From Arachnia propionica (lineage in GTDB: Bacteria > Actinomycetota > Actinomycetes > Propionibacteriales > Propionibacteriaceae), in contig PDSD01000039.1 of the NCBI GenBank assembly GCA_002748325.1, positions 23,878-87,877 of the forward strand: a stretch of DNA of 64,000 nucleotides, given 5' to 3'. How positions within the stretch are numbered: the first letter of the stretch is position 1; every line of letters starts with the position of its first letter. The translations under genes were made by a program, and so were the position numbers. The notes below the pieces were generated by a model. That model was not told the origin of the DNA, did not search any database, and was given only the letters and a program-made list of their open reading frames with translations. Positions 1 through 10,783 of the stretch are shown here, piece after piece.

Positions 1-1
1 C

Positions 2-394
2 GAGCTGATCGTGGTCTTCGGCTGCGGCGGGGATCGGGACGCCACCAAGCGCGGCGACATGGGGGTAGCGGCCGCCGAGATCGCCGACCTTGTGATCGTC
101 ACCGACGACAATCCGCGGTTCGAAGATCCAGCAGCCATCCGAGCCGCAGCGCTGGCGGGGGCGAGGCAAGCGGCAACGCGGTCGGCCCGCCACCCCAAGG
201 TCATCGAGGTGGCGGGCCGCCGAGCCGCCATCGAGCAGGCATTGCGCGCAGCCAGCACCGATAGTGTGGTAGCAGTTTTAGGCAAAGGGCACGAGACGGG
301 GCAGATCGTCGCCGGCGTCACGTATGATTTCGACGACGTAACCCAAGTGAAGGCAGCCTGGAGCTCCGTGAAGGAGGAGTATGAGGCCTCGTAG
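2..394 (+). CDS. murE: UDP-N-acetylmuramoyl-tripeptide ligase MurE, C-terminal part (truncated by window start)
   Basis: Open frame from window edge; FGCGGDRDATKR and VLGKGHETGQ motifs; directly upstream of murF with 14-nt overlap. Confidence 0.9.
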   Translation, partial: ELIVVFGCGGDRDATKRGDMGVAAAEIADLVIVTDDNPRFEDPAAIRAAALAGARQAATRSARHPKVIEVAGRRAAIEQALRAASTDSVVAVLGKGHETGQIVAGVTYDFDDVTQVKAAWSSVKEEYEAS

Positions 395-1814
395 GCTGGC
401 AGAGCTGGCGCAGATCATGGGCGGCGACAACGTAACCGTCGTTGGCGACTCCCAGGCCCAGGTGGGCCCAGCTGTGGTGATCGACAGCAGGCGCGCCAGT
501 TCCGGGGCGCTCTTCGTTGCCATTCCGGGTACCAGGGTCGACGGTCACGACTATGCGCCAGCTGCCGTCGATGCTGGCGCGGCCGCCGTGTTGGGTTCCG
601 AGGTCACTGCGGCCGAGGTGCCGCACCTGCTTGTCGCCGATCCAGTAGTGGGGCTGTCCTGGCTGGCTCGGGGACTGGTCGACGAGGCCAGGGGCCGCGG
701 CATGCTTAGCCTGGGCATCACCGGCTCCAGTGGCAAAACCAGTGCCAAGGACATGCTGGCGCACGTGCTGGCCGCCGACGCGGCCACGGTTGCGCCCGAG
801 GCGAGCTTGAACAATGAGATCGGCGTGCCGCTGACCGCCTGCGGGGTTGCTGACGAAACCAGGTACCTGGTCACCGAAATGGGCGCTAGAGGCATCGGTC
901 ACATCGCCTGGTTGACTTCGCTGGTCGGGCTTGATGTCGGCATCGTGCTGAACGTCGGGGCGGCGCATGTCGGCGAGTTTGGCTCTATCGCGCAAACCGC
1001 CCAGGCAAAGGCTGAGATCGTGACCGGGCTGTCCGAGGACGGCTGGGCCGTGCTAAACGCCGACGATCCCAGGGTGGCCAAGATGGCCGAAACCACGAAG
1101 GCTCAGGTGGCCTGGTTCGGCGAAGGAGACCTGCCGCCGGGGCCGCTGCAGGTAAGTGCCGAGCGGGTGTGCCTGGACGAGCTGAGCCGGGCGAGCTTCG
1201 ACCTTGTGGTGCGCCGCGGCGGCGAGGCACAACGAGCGCCGGTCCAGTTGCGCTACGTGGGGCGGCACCACGTCGCCAATGCCCTGGCAGCAGCCGCCGC
1301 CGCAATGTGCGTGGGACTATCAGTCCCAGCTGCTGCCGCTGAACTCAGCCAGGCGACGCCACAGTCACCGTGGCGCATGGAACTGCAGCGCCGCAGCGAC
1401 GACGTGCTGGTGCTCAACGACGCCTACAACGCGAATCCCGACTCTATGGCGGCCGCATTACGCGCGGCCACGCAGCTCCTCGACCGGCAGCGGGAACGCC
1501 AGCCGCGGGCGAAACTGGTCGCGGTGCTGGGGGACATGCTGGAGCTCGGGCCGGATGCCGACGCCCAACATCGGCGGCTAGCACGCCTGGCGGCAGCAGG
1601 AAAAGTCGCGGAAATCGTCGCAGTAGGCAATTATGCAACTGTGCTGTGTGAGTCTGCCAACGAAATGGGGCTTCGCGCCACGCCAGCCACCCGAGACGAG
1701 GTCTCGGCGTTGCTACAGCTGGCGCCTGGCGACGTGGTAGTGATTAAAGGTTCCCGGGCGATCGGGCTGGAAGTGGTGGCGCAACAGCTGCTAGAGGGGG
1801 AGGCTCAGTCGTGA
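381..1814 (+). CDS. murF: UDP-N-acetylmuramoyl-tripeptide--D-alanyl-D-alanine ligase MurF
   Basis: GITGSSGKTSAKDM P-loop, NDAYNANPDSM motif; dcw context. Confidence 0.95.
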   Translation: MRPRRLAELAQIMGGDNVTVVGDSQAQVGPAVVIDSRRASSGALFVAIPGTRVDGHDYAPAAVDAGAAAVLGSEVTAAEVPHLLVADPVVGLSWLARGLVDEARGRGMLSLGITGSSGKTSAKDMLAHVLAADAATVAPEASLNNEIGVPLTACGVADETRYLVTEMGARGIGHIAWLTSLVGLDVGIVLNVGAAHVGEFGSIAQTAQAKAEIVTGLSEDGWAVLNADDPRVAKMAETTKAQVAWFGEGDLPPGPLQVSAERVCLDELSRASFDLVVRRGGEAQRAPVQLRYVGRHHVANALAAAAAAMCVGLSVPAAAAELSQATPQSPWRMELQRRSDDVLVLNDAYNANPDSMAAALRAATQLLDRQRERQPRAKLVAVLGDMLELGPDADAQHRRLARLAAAGKVAEIVAVGNYATVLCESANEMGLRATPATRDEVSALLQLAPGDVVVIKGSRAIGLEVVAQQLLEGEAQS

Positions 1815-2881
1815 TTAATATTCTGCTGGCGGCCGGCCTATCTATGCTGATCAGCCTGATCGGCACGCCGTACCTAATTCGGCTGCTGCGGGCCAAACAA
1901 TACGGCCAATTCATTCGCGAAGACGGCCCGCAATCGCACCAGACCAAGCGCGGCACCCCCACCATGGGTGGGCTGGTCATCGTCGCTGCCGTAACGCTGG
2001 CCTATTTCGGCTCGCACCTGTTGCTGTGGAATCCCGTAACGCTGTCAAGCGTGCTGCTAATCGGATTGACGCTGGCGCTAGCCCTCCTCGGTTTCCTCGA
2101 CGACTGGTCCAAGATCTCCAAAGAACGCTCACTGGGGCTCACCGCCCGCGGCAAGCTGTTGGGGCAATTCATCATTGGCGTCGCGTTCGGCGCGCTCGCA
2201 CTGAATTTTCCGGACGAAAATGGGCTACGCCCGGCATCGCAGTTTGTCTCGTTACTGCGCGACATCAACTGGCTCCACCTGCCGTTAGCGGCGGCGATCA
2301 TCTGGATCACGTTCCTCATCATGGCGTGGTCTAACGCGGTGAATCTGACCGATGGGCTCGATGGCCTGGCCGCAGGCAGCTCCACCTTGGTCTTTTCTGC
2401 CTATGCCCTGGTCAACATCTGGCACTTCAACCAGCGATGCGCCCAGGTGATGATGGCAACTTCCCACTGTTATGAGGCTAGGGACCCCTACGATCTGGCG
2501 GTGGTCGCGGCCGCATTCGCCGGTGCCACCTTCGGTTTCCTGTGGTGGAATGCCAAACCTGCCCAGATCTTCATGGGTGATACCGGCTCGATGGCGATCG
2601 GCGGCGCCCTGGCCGGTCTCGCGGTCATGACCCGCACCGAGCTGCTGTTGGTCATCTTGGGTTTTCTGTTCGTCATGGAGGCCGGGTCGGTTGCCTTGCA
2701 GGTGGCGTTCTTCAAAGCGACGAAGGGCAGACGGATCTTCAAGATGTCCCCGATTCATCACCACTTTGAGCTGTCGGGCTGGCAAGAGATAACCGTCGTG
2801 ATCAGATTCTGGATCATCGCCGGGGTGTGCGTCGCCATCGGCCTCGGGTTGTTCTACGCAGAATGGATCATCGGGCAGTGA
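1811..2881 (+). CDS. mraY: phospho-N-acetylmuramoyl-pentapeptide transferase MraY
   Basis: [30 protein letters not shown] motifs. Confidence 0.97.
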   Translation: MINILLAAGLSMLISLIGTPYLIRLLRAKQYGQFIREDGPQSHQTKRGTPTMGGLVIVAAVTLAYFGSHLLLWNPVTLSSVLLIGLTLALALLGFLDDWSKISKERSLGLTARGKLLGQFIIGVAFGALALNFPDENGLRPASQFVSLLRDINWLHLPLAAAIIWITFLIMAWSNAVNLTDGLDGLAAGSSTLVFSAYALVNIWHFNQRCAQVMMATSHCYEARDPYDLAVVAAAFAGATFGFLWWNAKPAQIFMGDTGSMAIGGALAGLAVMTRTELLLVILGFLFVMEAGSVALQVAFFKATKGRRIFKMSPIHHHFELSGWQEITVVIRFWIIAGVCVAIGLGLFYAEWIIGQ

Positions 2882-4341
2882 CGAAGGACTGGATGGCGGG
2901 CGCCAACCGGCTCTCGGATTGGGCCAGCGCCAACGTAGTTGTCGCCGGCTTAGGTGTTAGCGGCTATGCCGCCGCAGACGGCCTGCTGTCGTTGGGTGCT
3001 CGCATCACGGTGCTGGATGAATCCGATAAGCATCAGGCCAAGGCTGACCTGCTTAGTCAGCTGGGCGTCCGGGTGCGACTGGGGGCCGGGGCGACCGCTG
3101 AGCTGCCTGGCGATACCGACCTAGTGGTTACCTCACCGGGGTGGCTGCCGACGGCGCCGCTGCTGCGACAGGCAGCTGACCGTGGCATCCCCATCTGGGG
3201 TGAAACCGAGCTTGCTTGGCGCATGATGCAACCCGACCGGGTGATCCCGTGGCTGGGCGTAACCGGCACCAACGGCAAAACCACAACCACGCAGATGCTC
3301 GATTCCATGCTGCGCGCTGCGGGGCTCAAATCGGCGGCGGTTGGCAACATTGGGCGCCCCATCGTCGAGGCGGTGTTGGATGAGGTCGACTACGACGTGC
3401 TGGCGGTGGAGCTATCCAGCTTCCAGCTGCATTGGATGAACAGTGTGCAATTCCACTCCGCTGCCGTGCTCAACCTGCACCCAGACCATCTAGAGTGGTA
3501 CGCCGACTGCGGTGGCTATGATGCCTACATCGCCGACAAGGCGAGGATCTACCACCAGGTGCACCACGCTGCGGTCTACAACGTCGCCGAGCCCGCCACC
3601 GAGCAGTTGGTCCGGAACGCCGACGTGGTGGCGGGGGCGCGCGCCATCGGTTTCACCGCTGGAATCCCCAGCCCAAGCATGCTCGGTGTGGTCGACGAGG
3701 TGCTCGTCGACCGCGCGTTCATCGAGCAGCGGCAGCACTCCGCATTGGAGCTGGCCAAACTCAGCGATGTCACCCCGTATGCACCTCACAACGTGGCGAA
3801 TGCGCTGGCCGCCGCCGCCTTGGCGCGCAGCTTCGGGATTCCCGCCCAGGCCGTCGCCCAAGGGCTGCGCGACCTGGAACTCGCGGGGCACCGGATTCAG
3901 CCCGTCGCCGAACATGGGGGAGTCCGCTGGATCGACGACTCCAAGGCGACCAACCCGCATGCGGCCGACTCCGCGTTGCAGGCCTTCGAGTCCGTGGTGT
4001 GGATCGCGGGTGGTCAAGCGAAGGGAACCACCTTCGACCAGTTGGTGGCTGACCACAAGCATCGAATGCGGGCGGCGATCGTCTATGGCGTGGACCGGGC
4101 CGAGATTGTGGCAGCTTTAGCACGACACGCGCCCGAAGTACCAACATCTGTGCTGGATAGGCAAGACACTGGTGTGATGGATGAGGTAGTGGCCATGGCA
4201 GGCGCGATCGCTCAGGCGGGCGATGTCGTGTTGCTGTCCCCAGGCTGTGCCAGTCTCGATCTGTTCGCTAGCTACGCCGACAGAGGCGACAAGTTTGCTG
4301 CCGCGATCCAAGATTGGATCGCTAAGGCGCCACCAGGATAG
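2878..4341 (+). CDS. murD: UDP-N-acetylmuramoylalanine--D-glutamate ligase MurD (GTG start overlapping mraY stop)
   Basis: [39 protein letters not shown]; start moved to GTGA overlap. Confidence 0.93.
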   Translation: MTKDWMAGANRLSDWASANVVVAGLGVSGYAAADGLLSLGARITVLDESDKHQAKADLLSQLGVRVRLGAGATAELPGDTDLVVTSPGWLPTAPLLRQAADRGIPIWGETELAWRMMQPDRVIPWLGVTGTNGKTTTTQMLDSMLRAAGLKSAAVGNIGRPIVEAVLDEVDYDVLAVELSSFQLHWMNSVQFHSAAVLNLHPDHLEWYADCGGYDAYIADKARIYHQVHHAAVYNVAEPATEQLVRNADVVAGARAIGFTAGIPSPSMLGVVDEVLVDRAFIEQRQHSALELAKLSDVTPYAPHNVANALAAAALARSFGIPAQAVAQGLRDLELAGHRIQPVAEHGGVRWIDDSKATNPHAADSALQAFESVVWIAGGQAKGTTFDQLVADHKHRMRAAIVYGVDRAEIVAALARHAPEVPTSVLDRQDTGVMDEVVAMAGAIAQAGDVVLLSPGCASLDLFASYADRGDKFAAAIQDWIAKAPPG

Positions 4342-4348
4342 GAAAACC

Positions 4349-5584
4349 ATGTCTACATCGGACGTCGCAGCTTCCCCGGCGCGGCCGACTATAGCTTCAC
4401 CCCAGCCGCGGGCCATCGTGTCTTCTCCGATGGCCGACTACTACATGCTGATTCTCGCCGTGGCGGTGTTGGTCACGCTTGGCGAACTCATGGTGTTGTC
4501 TTCTTCCGCCGCGTTGGCGCAGGCGGCTGGGAAAAGCCCCTACCACTACTCGATTCAGCAACTGCTCCATCTAGGCATCGGGGTAATTGCGGCCGTCTTG
4601 CTGAGCCGTTTCCCGGCCGACTGGCTTCGCCGCCTGGGATGGGTGGCCTGGGGCCTGGCGCTAGTGCTGTTGATGCTGATCTTTACCCCGATGGGTTACT
4701 CCTACCAAGGCAACCGAAACTGGCTTCGCATCGCCGGTTTTACCTTTCAGCCATCGGAGTTCGCCAAGCTAGCGCTAATCGTTTGGTCCGCAGCTGTGTT
4801 GCACCTGAAACGCAAACAACTTCATGACCCGGCACGGCTGGTCTGGCCGTTTGTGCCCGGGGCTGCCTTGATCCTGGCCTTGATCCTGGCCGAACGTGAC
4901 GTGGGCACCGGGCTTGTCGTCGGGTTCGTGATCTTGGCGCTGCTGTTTTTTGTCGGGGTGCCGTATCGGGTGCTCGTGCCAGCGACCCTCTTCGCCAGCG
5001 TCGTGGTGGGTTTCCTAATCCGGTTCTCCGACAGCCGCATGAGCCGAATCCAGGTTTTTTTGGACCCGCAATCGAATCCCGACCTAGCCAGCCAACCGCT
5101 GGCCGCGCTGTACGCCATGGCGACCGGCGGCTGGTGGGGCACCGGCCTGGGCGCCGGCAGACAGAAATGGGGAGGGCTCAAGGACGGCGTCCACACCGAC
5201 TTCATCTTCGCGGTGATCGGCGAGGAATTGGGACTGTTCGGCGTGGTCCTACTGGTGATCATGTTTGCGCTGATCGCGCGGGCGGGATTGTCCATCGCGT
5301 TGAAGTCCGACCGAATGTTCAACCGGCTCGCTGCCGCCGGGATTGTCGCCTGGTTCCTGGCACAGGCCATCGTCAATATGGCAGTAGTGATGCATCTGGT
5401 GCCCGTGCTTGGGGTGCCGTTACCGTTTGTCTCTTCGGGTGGCTCGGCACTGGTCGCTAGTCTGATGGCGGTAGGGGTGCTGCTGTCGTTGGCGCGGGAT
5501 ACCCCGGCGGCCAGGCGATATCTGCGGGCGCAGAAACGAAAGGCTGGGCCGCGGCTGACGAGTGTCATGGCGGATAGGAGTTAG
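4349..5584 (+). CDS. ftsW: FtsW/SEDS glycosyltransferase
   Basis: Multi-TM SEDS protein; QPLAALYAMATGGWWGTGLGAG, VPLPFVSSGGSAL motifs; between murD and murG. Confidence 0.93.
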   Translation: MSTSDVAASPARPTIASPQPRAIVSSPMADYYMLILAVAVLVTLGELMVLSSSAALAQAAGKSPYHYSIQQLLHLGIGVIAAVLLSRFPADWLRRLGWVAWGLALVLLMLIFTPMGYSYQGNRNWLRIAGFTFQPSEFAKLALIVWSAAVLHLKRKQLHDPARLVWPFVPGAALILALILAERDVGTGLVVGFVILALLFFVGVPYRVLVPATLFASVVVGFLIRFSDSRMSRIQVFLDPQSNPDLASQPLAALYAMATGGWWGTGLGAGRQKWGGLKDGVHTDFIFAVIGEELGLFGVVLLVIMFALIARAGLSIALKSDRMFNRLAAAGIVAWFLAQAIVNMAVVMHLVPVLGVPLPFVSSGGSALVASLMAVGVLLSLARDTPAARRYLRAQKRKAGPRLTSVMADRS

Positions 5585-5587
5585 TTG

Positions 5588-6676
5588 ATGGTGAGTGTGG
5601 CGTTGGCGGGCGGTGGCACTGCGGGACATACGTCGCCATTGATCGCAACCGCGAAGGCGATCTTAGAATTGGCGCCGCAGGCGAAATTGGTTTGTATCGG
5701 GACGCCGAAGGGGCTGGAGACTCGGGTCATTCCCGCCGCCGGGCTGGAGTTAAAGCTGATCCCGCCGGTGCCGATGCCGCGCCGAGTCAACCTGGACCTG
5801 ATCAAGTTGCCCTACCGGCTCACCAAGGCTGTCTGGCAGTCGCGGCGCATCTTGCGAGAGGCGAAGGCCGACGTGCTGGTTGGCTTCGGCGGCTATGCCT
5901 CGATCCCGGCGTATCTGGCCGCCCGCTGGCTGGGGATTCCTGTCGTCATCCATGAGGCCAACCTGCTTCCCGGGCTGGCCAATCGGGTGGGGGCCAAGTT
6001 TGCCGCCCGGGTGGCCACGGCTTTCCCCGACACCTCGCTGCCGAAGGCCAAGCACATTGGGATGCCCATGGCGAAGAGCATCAGCGATAATCCGTGGCAG
6101 CCCGAAGTTGCCCGGGCAGAGTTTGGCCTGGCGGCCGAGCTGCCGGTGTTGCTGGTGAGTGGCGGCTCCCAGGGTGCCCGCGCCATAAACCTGGCAGTCG
6201 CGGATGTGATCCCACGGCTGCTTGCCGCGGGCGTGCAGGTGCTGCACGTGCTGGGGCCGAAGAACTTCACCGACGAACATCAACCCCAGCAAGCCGAGAA
6301 CGGAGCCTGCTATCAGCCCGTTGCCTTCGTCGAGGACATGAGTCTTGCCTATGCTGCCGCCGACCTGATGGTGGCGCGGGCTGGTGCAGCCACCGTAATG
6401 GAGACGGCCGTAAGCGGGTTGCCGGTCATTTTCATCCCCTTGCCGTGGGGCAACGGAGAGCAGGCGCGCAATGCGGCTAGCCTGGTGGCAGTGGGGGCCG
6501 GAGTCATGTTGCCAGAGAGTGAACTGACCGCAGATCGGCTGGCAAGCGAGGTGCTGGGGCTGTGCGAATCGGCCGAAGACCTCGCCAAAATGGGGCAGCT
6601 CGCCCGCGAGCACTACCCGGCTCAGGCAGCTTCGGAGCTTGCCCGCACGATACTTGGCCTGCAGCAGGAGGAATAA
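5588..6676 (+). CDS. murG: UDP-GlcNAc:lipid I GlcNAc transferase MurG
   Basis: ALAGGGTAGHTSPLIA; VSGGSQGARAIN; dcw context. Confidence 0.95.
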   Translation: MVSVALAGGGTAGHTSPLIATAKAILELAPQAKLVCIGTPKGLETRVIPAAGLELKLIPPVPMPRRVNLDLIKLPYRLTKAVWQSRRILREAKADVLVGFGGYASIPAYLAARWLGIPVVIHEANLLPGLANRVGAKFAARVATAFPDTSLPKAKHIGMPMAKSISDNPWQPEVARAEFGLAAELPVLLVSGGSQGARAINLAVADVIPRLLAAGVQVLHVLGPKNFTDEHQPQQAENGACYQPVAFVEDMSLAYAAADLMVARAGAATVMETAVSGLPVIFIPLPWGNGEQARNAASLVAVGAGVMLPESELTADRLASEVLGLCESAEDLAKMGQLAREHYPAQAASELARTILGLQQEE

Positions 6677-8148
6677 TGGTGATGATCGAGCCGATCGAGG
6701 TCGTTCCGGTCGATGAAGTGGGAAAAATCCACTTCATCGCGATCGGCGGTTCCGGCATGAGCGGCATCGCAAGGCTGTATGCCGAACATGGCATCCCCAC
6801 CAGTGGCTCAGACCGCAGTGACTCCAACACCTTGAAGTCACTACAGCGGCTCGGCATCCAGACCTATGTCGGGCACGATGAGGCGCAACTGGGTGACGCG
6901 GATACCGTAGTCATCTCCTCCGCCATCCGGGAAGAAAACGTTGAGCTTGCCGCCGCCCGCCGCAAGGGGCTGCGCGTGTGGCATCGCTCCGCCGCGTTAG
7001 CGGCACTCATGCTGGGCAAGCGGGCGGTGGCGGTGGCCGGTACGCATGGCAAGACAACCACCACGGCGATGACTGCCGTCATGCTCGCTGCAGCTGGCCG
7101 CGAACCGAGCTATGTCATCGGCGGGCCGCTGTCGACGACGGGCGTCAGCTCGGCATGGGGCTCCGGCGAAGCCTTCGTTATCGAGGCCGACGAGTCGGAC
7201 GGCTCATTCCTGCAGTACCCAACCGAGATCGCGGTGATCACCAACATCGAGGCGGACCATCTGATCAACTGGGGAACCCCGGCGGCGTACGCCGGTGGTT
7301 TCAAACAGTTCGCTACCTCGGCCACCGTCAAGACCGTGGTCATCAACGTCGATGACCCTGGCACCCGAGCCCTAGCCGATGAGCTTGCCGAGGAGGTCGC
7401 GAATGGGACACAGTCGGTGCGGTTGATCCGCTACGGTGAATCACCCGATGCCGACGTCCGCATCACCGAGGTCCGGTCGCGGCCGTTCGGGATCGCAGCC
7501 ACCATCACCTTCGGCGACGAGTCTGGCCCGATCGAACTGCAGGTCCCCGGCAATCACAATCTCGCCAATGCTTCGGCGGCCTACGCCGTGGGCCGTTCGC
7601 TGGGACTGAGCCACGACGAGGCAGTCAAGGCACTCGCCCAATTCGAGGGGACGCTACGCAGGTTCCAGTTGATAACCGACACCGACGGTGTCCGGGTATT
7701 CGACGACTACGCCCACTTGCCAACCGAGATCCGGGCCGCGCTGACCGCCGCAAGACGGGCCACCGAGGCTGGCAACGAGGCCACCGGGCTCTCTGGCCGC
7801 CTTATTGCCTGCTTCCAGCCGCATCTTTACAGCCGAACCATCGATTTTGTTGAAGAGTTCGGTGAGGTGTTGACGCTGTCGGACATCGCCGTCGTCAACG
7901 ATGTTGATGGCGCGCGAGAAGACCCGGTGCCAGGAATAACTGGGCAACTGGTCGCCGACGCTGCTATCCGGCATGGCTGCGCCGAGGTGCACTATGTGCC
8001 AGAAAAATACGACCTGCCGGACGCACTCAACGAGCTTGCCAAACCCGGCGACCTCATCATCACCCTGGGATGCGGGGACGTGACGATCGTCGGCCCGCTG
8101 CTGGCTGATCTCTTGCGGCAACGAGTGAAGGCCAGCGACGTTGAATGA
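6676..8148 (+). CDS. murC: UDP-N-acetylmuramate--L-alanine ligase MurC
   Basis: IHFIAIGGSGMSGIA, AGTHGKTTTTAM; start placed at ATG overlapping murG stop. Confidence 0.94.
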   Translation: MVMIEPIEVVPVDEVGKIHFIAIGGSGMSGIARLYAEHGIPTSGSDRSDSNTLKSLQRLGIQTYVGHDEAQLGDADTVVISSAIREENVELAAARRKGLRVWHRSAALAALMLGKRAVAVAGTHGKTTTTAMTAVMLAAAGREPSYVIGGPLSTTGVSSAWGSGEAFVIEADESDGSFLQYPTEIAVITNIEADHLINWGTPAAYAGGFKQFATSATVKTVVINVDDPGTRALADELAEEVANGTQSVRLIRYGESPDADVRITEVRSRPFGIAATITFGDESGPIELQVPGNHNLANASAAYAVGRSLGLSHDEAVKALAQFEGTLRRFQLITDTDGVRVFDDYAHLPTEIRAALTAARRATEAGNEATGLSGRLIACFQPHLYSRTIDFVEEFGEVLTLSDIAVVNDVDGAREDPVPGITGQLVADAAIRHGCAEVHYVPEKYDLPDALNELAKPGDLIITLGCGDVTIVGPLLADLLRQRVKASDVE

Positions 8149-8857
8149 GCCAGGCGCATTCGCTCGGGCGGCGCAGCGTCGCAAGCGAGCCAAGCGGCGA
8201 CGCTGGCTGGCGCTTACTGCCGTCGTGGTACTGCTACTGGTGGCCGCGGCCGTAGCGGCCTACTTCCTCTGGTTCTCCGATGCCACGAAGCTAGCCAAAG
8301 CTGAGGTCAGCGGAACAAAGCTGTTAACCGAGCAGCAAGTGCTCGACGCCGCTCAACTGCCGATGGGGGAGCCGCTAGCTACGCTCGACACCGAAGCAGT
8401 GGCGCAGCGGATACAGCAGCTACCAGCGGTGCGCAACGCCCGGGTAGAGCGAGTGGCCCCTGACGCGGTGCGGATCGAAGTGCTGGAACGGGTAGCGGTC
8501 TACCAGCGAGCCGATCGTGGCAAGTATCAGTGGATTGATGATCAGGGAGTGATCTTTCACAGCCAAGCTGAGGCGCGAACAGATCTGATGTCAGTGCGTA
8601 CTGCGGAAACTGACGTGCGCTTGCTGCGAGACATCGCCACCGTTGTCGAATTTGTGCCAGCGAATGTGAGCCCCCGGGTAAAGCTGATTGAGGCGAAGGC
8701 GGTTGACCATATCGTGCTGGTGTTGGACGACAGTGACGTTGTCGTGTGGGGAAGCGCAGACGATTCCGAGCTCAAATCGGATGTGCTGTCCCAGCTGATC
8801 AAGATCGACGCCACCGTATACGACATTTCAGCGCCGAGCTATCCGACGACCCGGTGA
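8141..8857 (+). CDS. ftsQ: cell division protein FtsQ (POTRA-type)
   Basis: Single N-terminal TM, POTRA-like region, position between murC and ftsZ. Confidence 0.87.
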   Translation: MNEPGAFARAAQRRKRAKRRRWLALTAVVVLLLVAAAVAAYFLWFSDATKLAKAEVSGTKLLTEQQVLDAAQLPMGEPLATLDTEAVAQRIQQLPAVRNARVERVAPDAVRIEVLERVAVYQRADRGKYQWIDDQGVIFHSQAEARTDLMSVRTAETDVRLLRDIATVVEFVPANVSPRVKLIEAKAVDHIVLVLDDSDVVVWGSADDSELKSDVLSQLIKIDATVYDISAPSYPTTR

Positions 8858-8994
8858 AACTGCTAGCAGTGACCAACCTTGAAGTCCTACTTGAGGTGAA
8901 TCTCCGCTGAACTGGCGAGGCTAATGGACGCGAGGCAGGTATGAACCATAGCCTTCATGTCTAATAGCAAAATTATTTTCTGGAGTGGGCAATT

Positions 8995-10104
8995 ATGGCA
9001 AGCGCTTCGCAAAACTACCTCGCGGTTATAAAGGTGGTCGGTGTCGGCGGCGGCGGCGTCAATGCCGTTAACCGGATGATCGAATCGGGTCTGCGTGGGG
9101 TCGAGTTTCTAGCGATCAACACCGACGCCCAGGCACTGCTGATGAGTGAGGCCGATGTCAAACTTGCGGTTGGGCGAGAGTCAACCCGTGGCCTGGGGGC
9201 CGGAGCTGACCCCTCGAAGGGGGAACAGGCAGCGCTAGACCACTCTGATGAGATTGAGGCAGCCCTGAAGGGTGCCGATATGGTCTTCGTGACCGCTGGC
9301 GAAGGGGGCGGCACCGGCACCGGGGCGGCACCGATTGTCGCCAAGATCGCTCGCTCGCTTGGGGCGTTGACCATCGGGGTAGTGACCCGGCCGTTCTCGT
9401 TCGAGGGGCGCCGTCGCGCCATTCAAGCCGACAGCGGGATTGATGCCCTTCGGGAAGAAGTCGACACGCTAATCGTCATCCCGAACGACAAGCTGTTGCA
9501 GATGACGGACCATCAGGTAGCCATCCTGGATGCCTTCCGGCAGGCCGATCAGGTGCTGATGCAGGGCGTATCCGGCATCACCGACTTGATCACCACACCT
9601 GGGCTGATCAACCTGGACTTCGCAGACGTTAAGTCGATCATGAGCCAGGCAGGCTCGGCCCTGATGGGCATCGGCGTAGCCCGCGGTGAAGATCGAGCCC
9701 GGGCGGCTGCCGAAATGGCGATCAGCTCGCCGCTGCTGGAAACCAGCATTGATGGCGCCCACGGGGTGCTGCTGTCTATCGCAGGTGGCAGCGATCTTGG
9801 GCTGTTCGAGGTATCGGCGGCGGCGCAGCTCATCGAGGAAACGGCCCATGACGAGGCGAACATTATCTTCGGTACGGTAATCGACGATGCGTTGGGCGAT
9901 GAAGTACGGGTAACGGTTATCGCCGCTGGATTCGACGGCACCGGGGAACCGCGTAAGCCACGTCGGACCCTAGCTACTGCGATCGGTGGTTCGGCTTCGG
10001 CCGGGGAGGAAACCGCCCAGCACGAAAATCAGCCGGTTCACCCGTTCTCCGCAGCTGCCGATATAGGTGATGACGAGCTCGACGTGCCTGATTTCATGAA
10101 ATAA
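8995..10104 (+). CDS. ftsZ: cell division protein FtsZ
   Basis: [33 protein letters not shown] tubulin signature; C-terminal [10 protein letters not shown]. Confidence 0.99.
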   Translation: MASASQNYLAVIKVVGVGGGGVNAVNRMIESGLRGVEFLAINTDAQALLMSEADVKLAVGRESTRGLGAGADPSKGEQAALDHSDEIEAALKGADMVFVTAGEGGGTGTGAAPIVAKIARSLGALTIGVVTRPFSFEGRRRAIQADSGIDALREEVDTLIVIPNDKLLQMTDHQVAILDAFRQADQVLMQGVSGITDLITTPGLINLDFADVKSIMSQAGSALMGIGVARGEDRARAAAEMAISSPLLETSIDGAHGVLLSIAGGSDLGLFEVSAAAQLIEETAHDEANIIFGTVIDDALGDEVRVTVIAAGFDGTGEPRKPRRTLATAIGGSASAGEETAQHENQPVHPFSAAADIGDDELDVPDFMK

Positions 10105-10189
10105 GCATTTTCGCGTCTCAGGCGCGTAGCTCCAGGCATATGCTGCCGACGGGGTTACAGTTAATCAAGAATTGTAGGCAGGAGGAACC

Positions 10190-10666
10190 GTGGGCATTCG
10201 TAAGCTGGCCGAATGGATAGGCCTATCCGAAGACGACCGATACAGCGATGAAGAGCTGTCGGACGAGTTGTCTGACGAAGTCTACGTCGACGACGCTGAG
10301 GCTACCAACGCGACTGGCCTCCGGGTTGCTCAGTTGCCGCGCCAAAGTGGCGAGAAAGCCGTCGTGAGTCAACCGCAGCCCGCAGACTTGAGCCGGATCG
10401 TCAGTGTTCGGCCGCGTTCGTACAACGAGGCAAGGGCGATCGGCGAGAACTTCCGAGACGGTGTCCCGGTGATTATGAACTTGTCGGATATGGAAGCCGG
10501 TGAAGACAAGCGGTTGGTCGATTTCGCTGCCGGACTGATTTTCGGGCTGCGCGGAAATATTGAACGCATTTCCACTCAGGTCTTCCTGCTGTGTCCGGAG
10601 AACCTGATTGTTGGGCCGCAAGATAAAGAACGGCTCGCCTCGGGAAGCTTCTTTAATCAAAGCTAG
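10190..10666 (+). CDS. sepF: cell division protein SepF
   Basis: MGIRKLAEWIGL N-terminus, DLSRIVSVRPRSYNEA..., DFAAGLIFGLRGNIERIS. Confidence 0.93.
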   Translation: MGIRKLAEWIGLSEDDRYSDEELSDELSDEVYVDDAEATNATGLRVAQLPRQSGEKAVVSQPQPADLSRIVSVRPRSYNEARAIGENFRDGVPVIMNLSDMEAGEDKRLVDFAAGLIFGLRGNIERISTQVFLLCPENLIVGPQDKERLASGSFFNQS

Positions 10667-10783
10667 TCGGTCGAAACTGAACTAGTGGTTGAGGTCTAAA
10701 AACTAGTTGTTGTGCTTGGCTTTTGTGGCTGAGCTAGAGTTGGAAGAACCGGGTTCGGCTGTTGGCCGGACGAGTCTTACACG

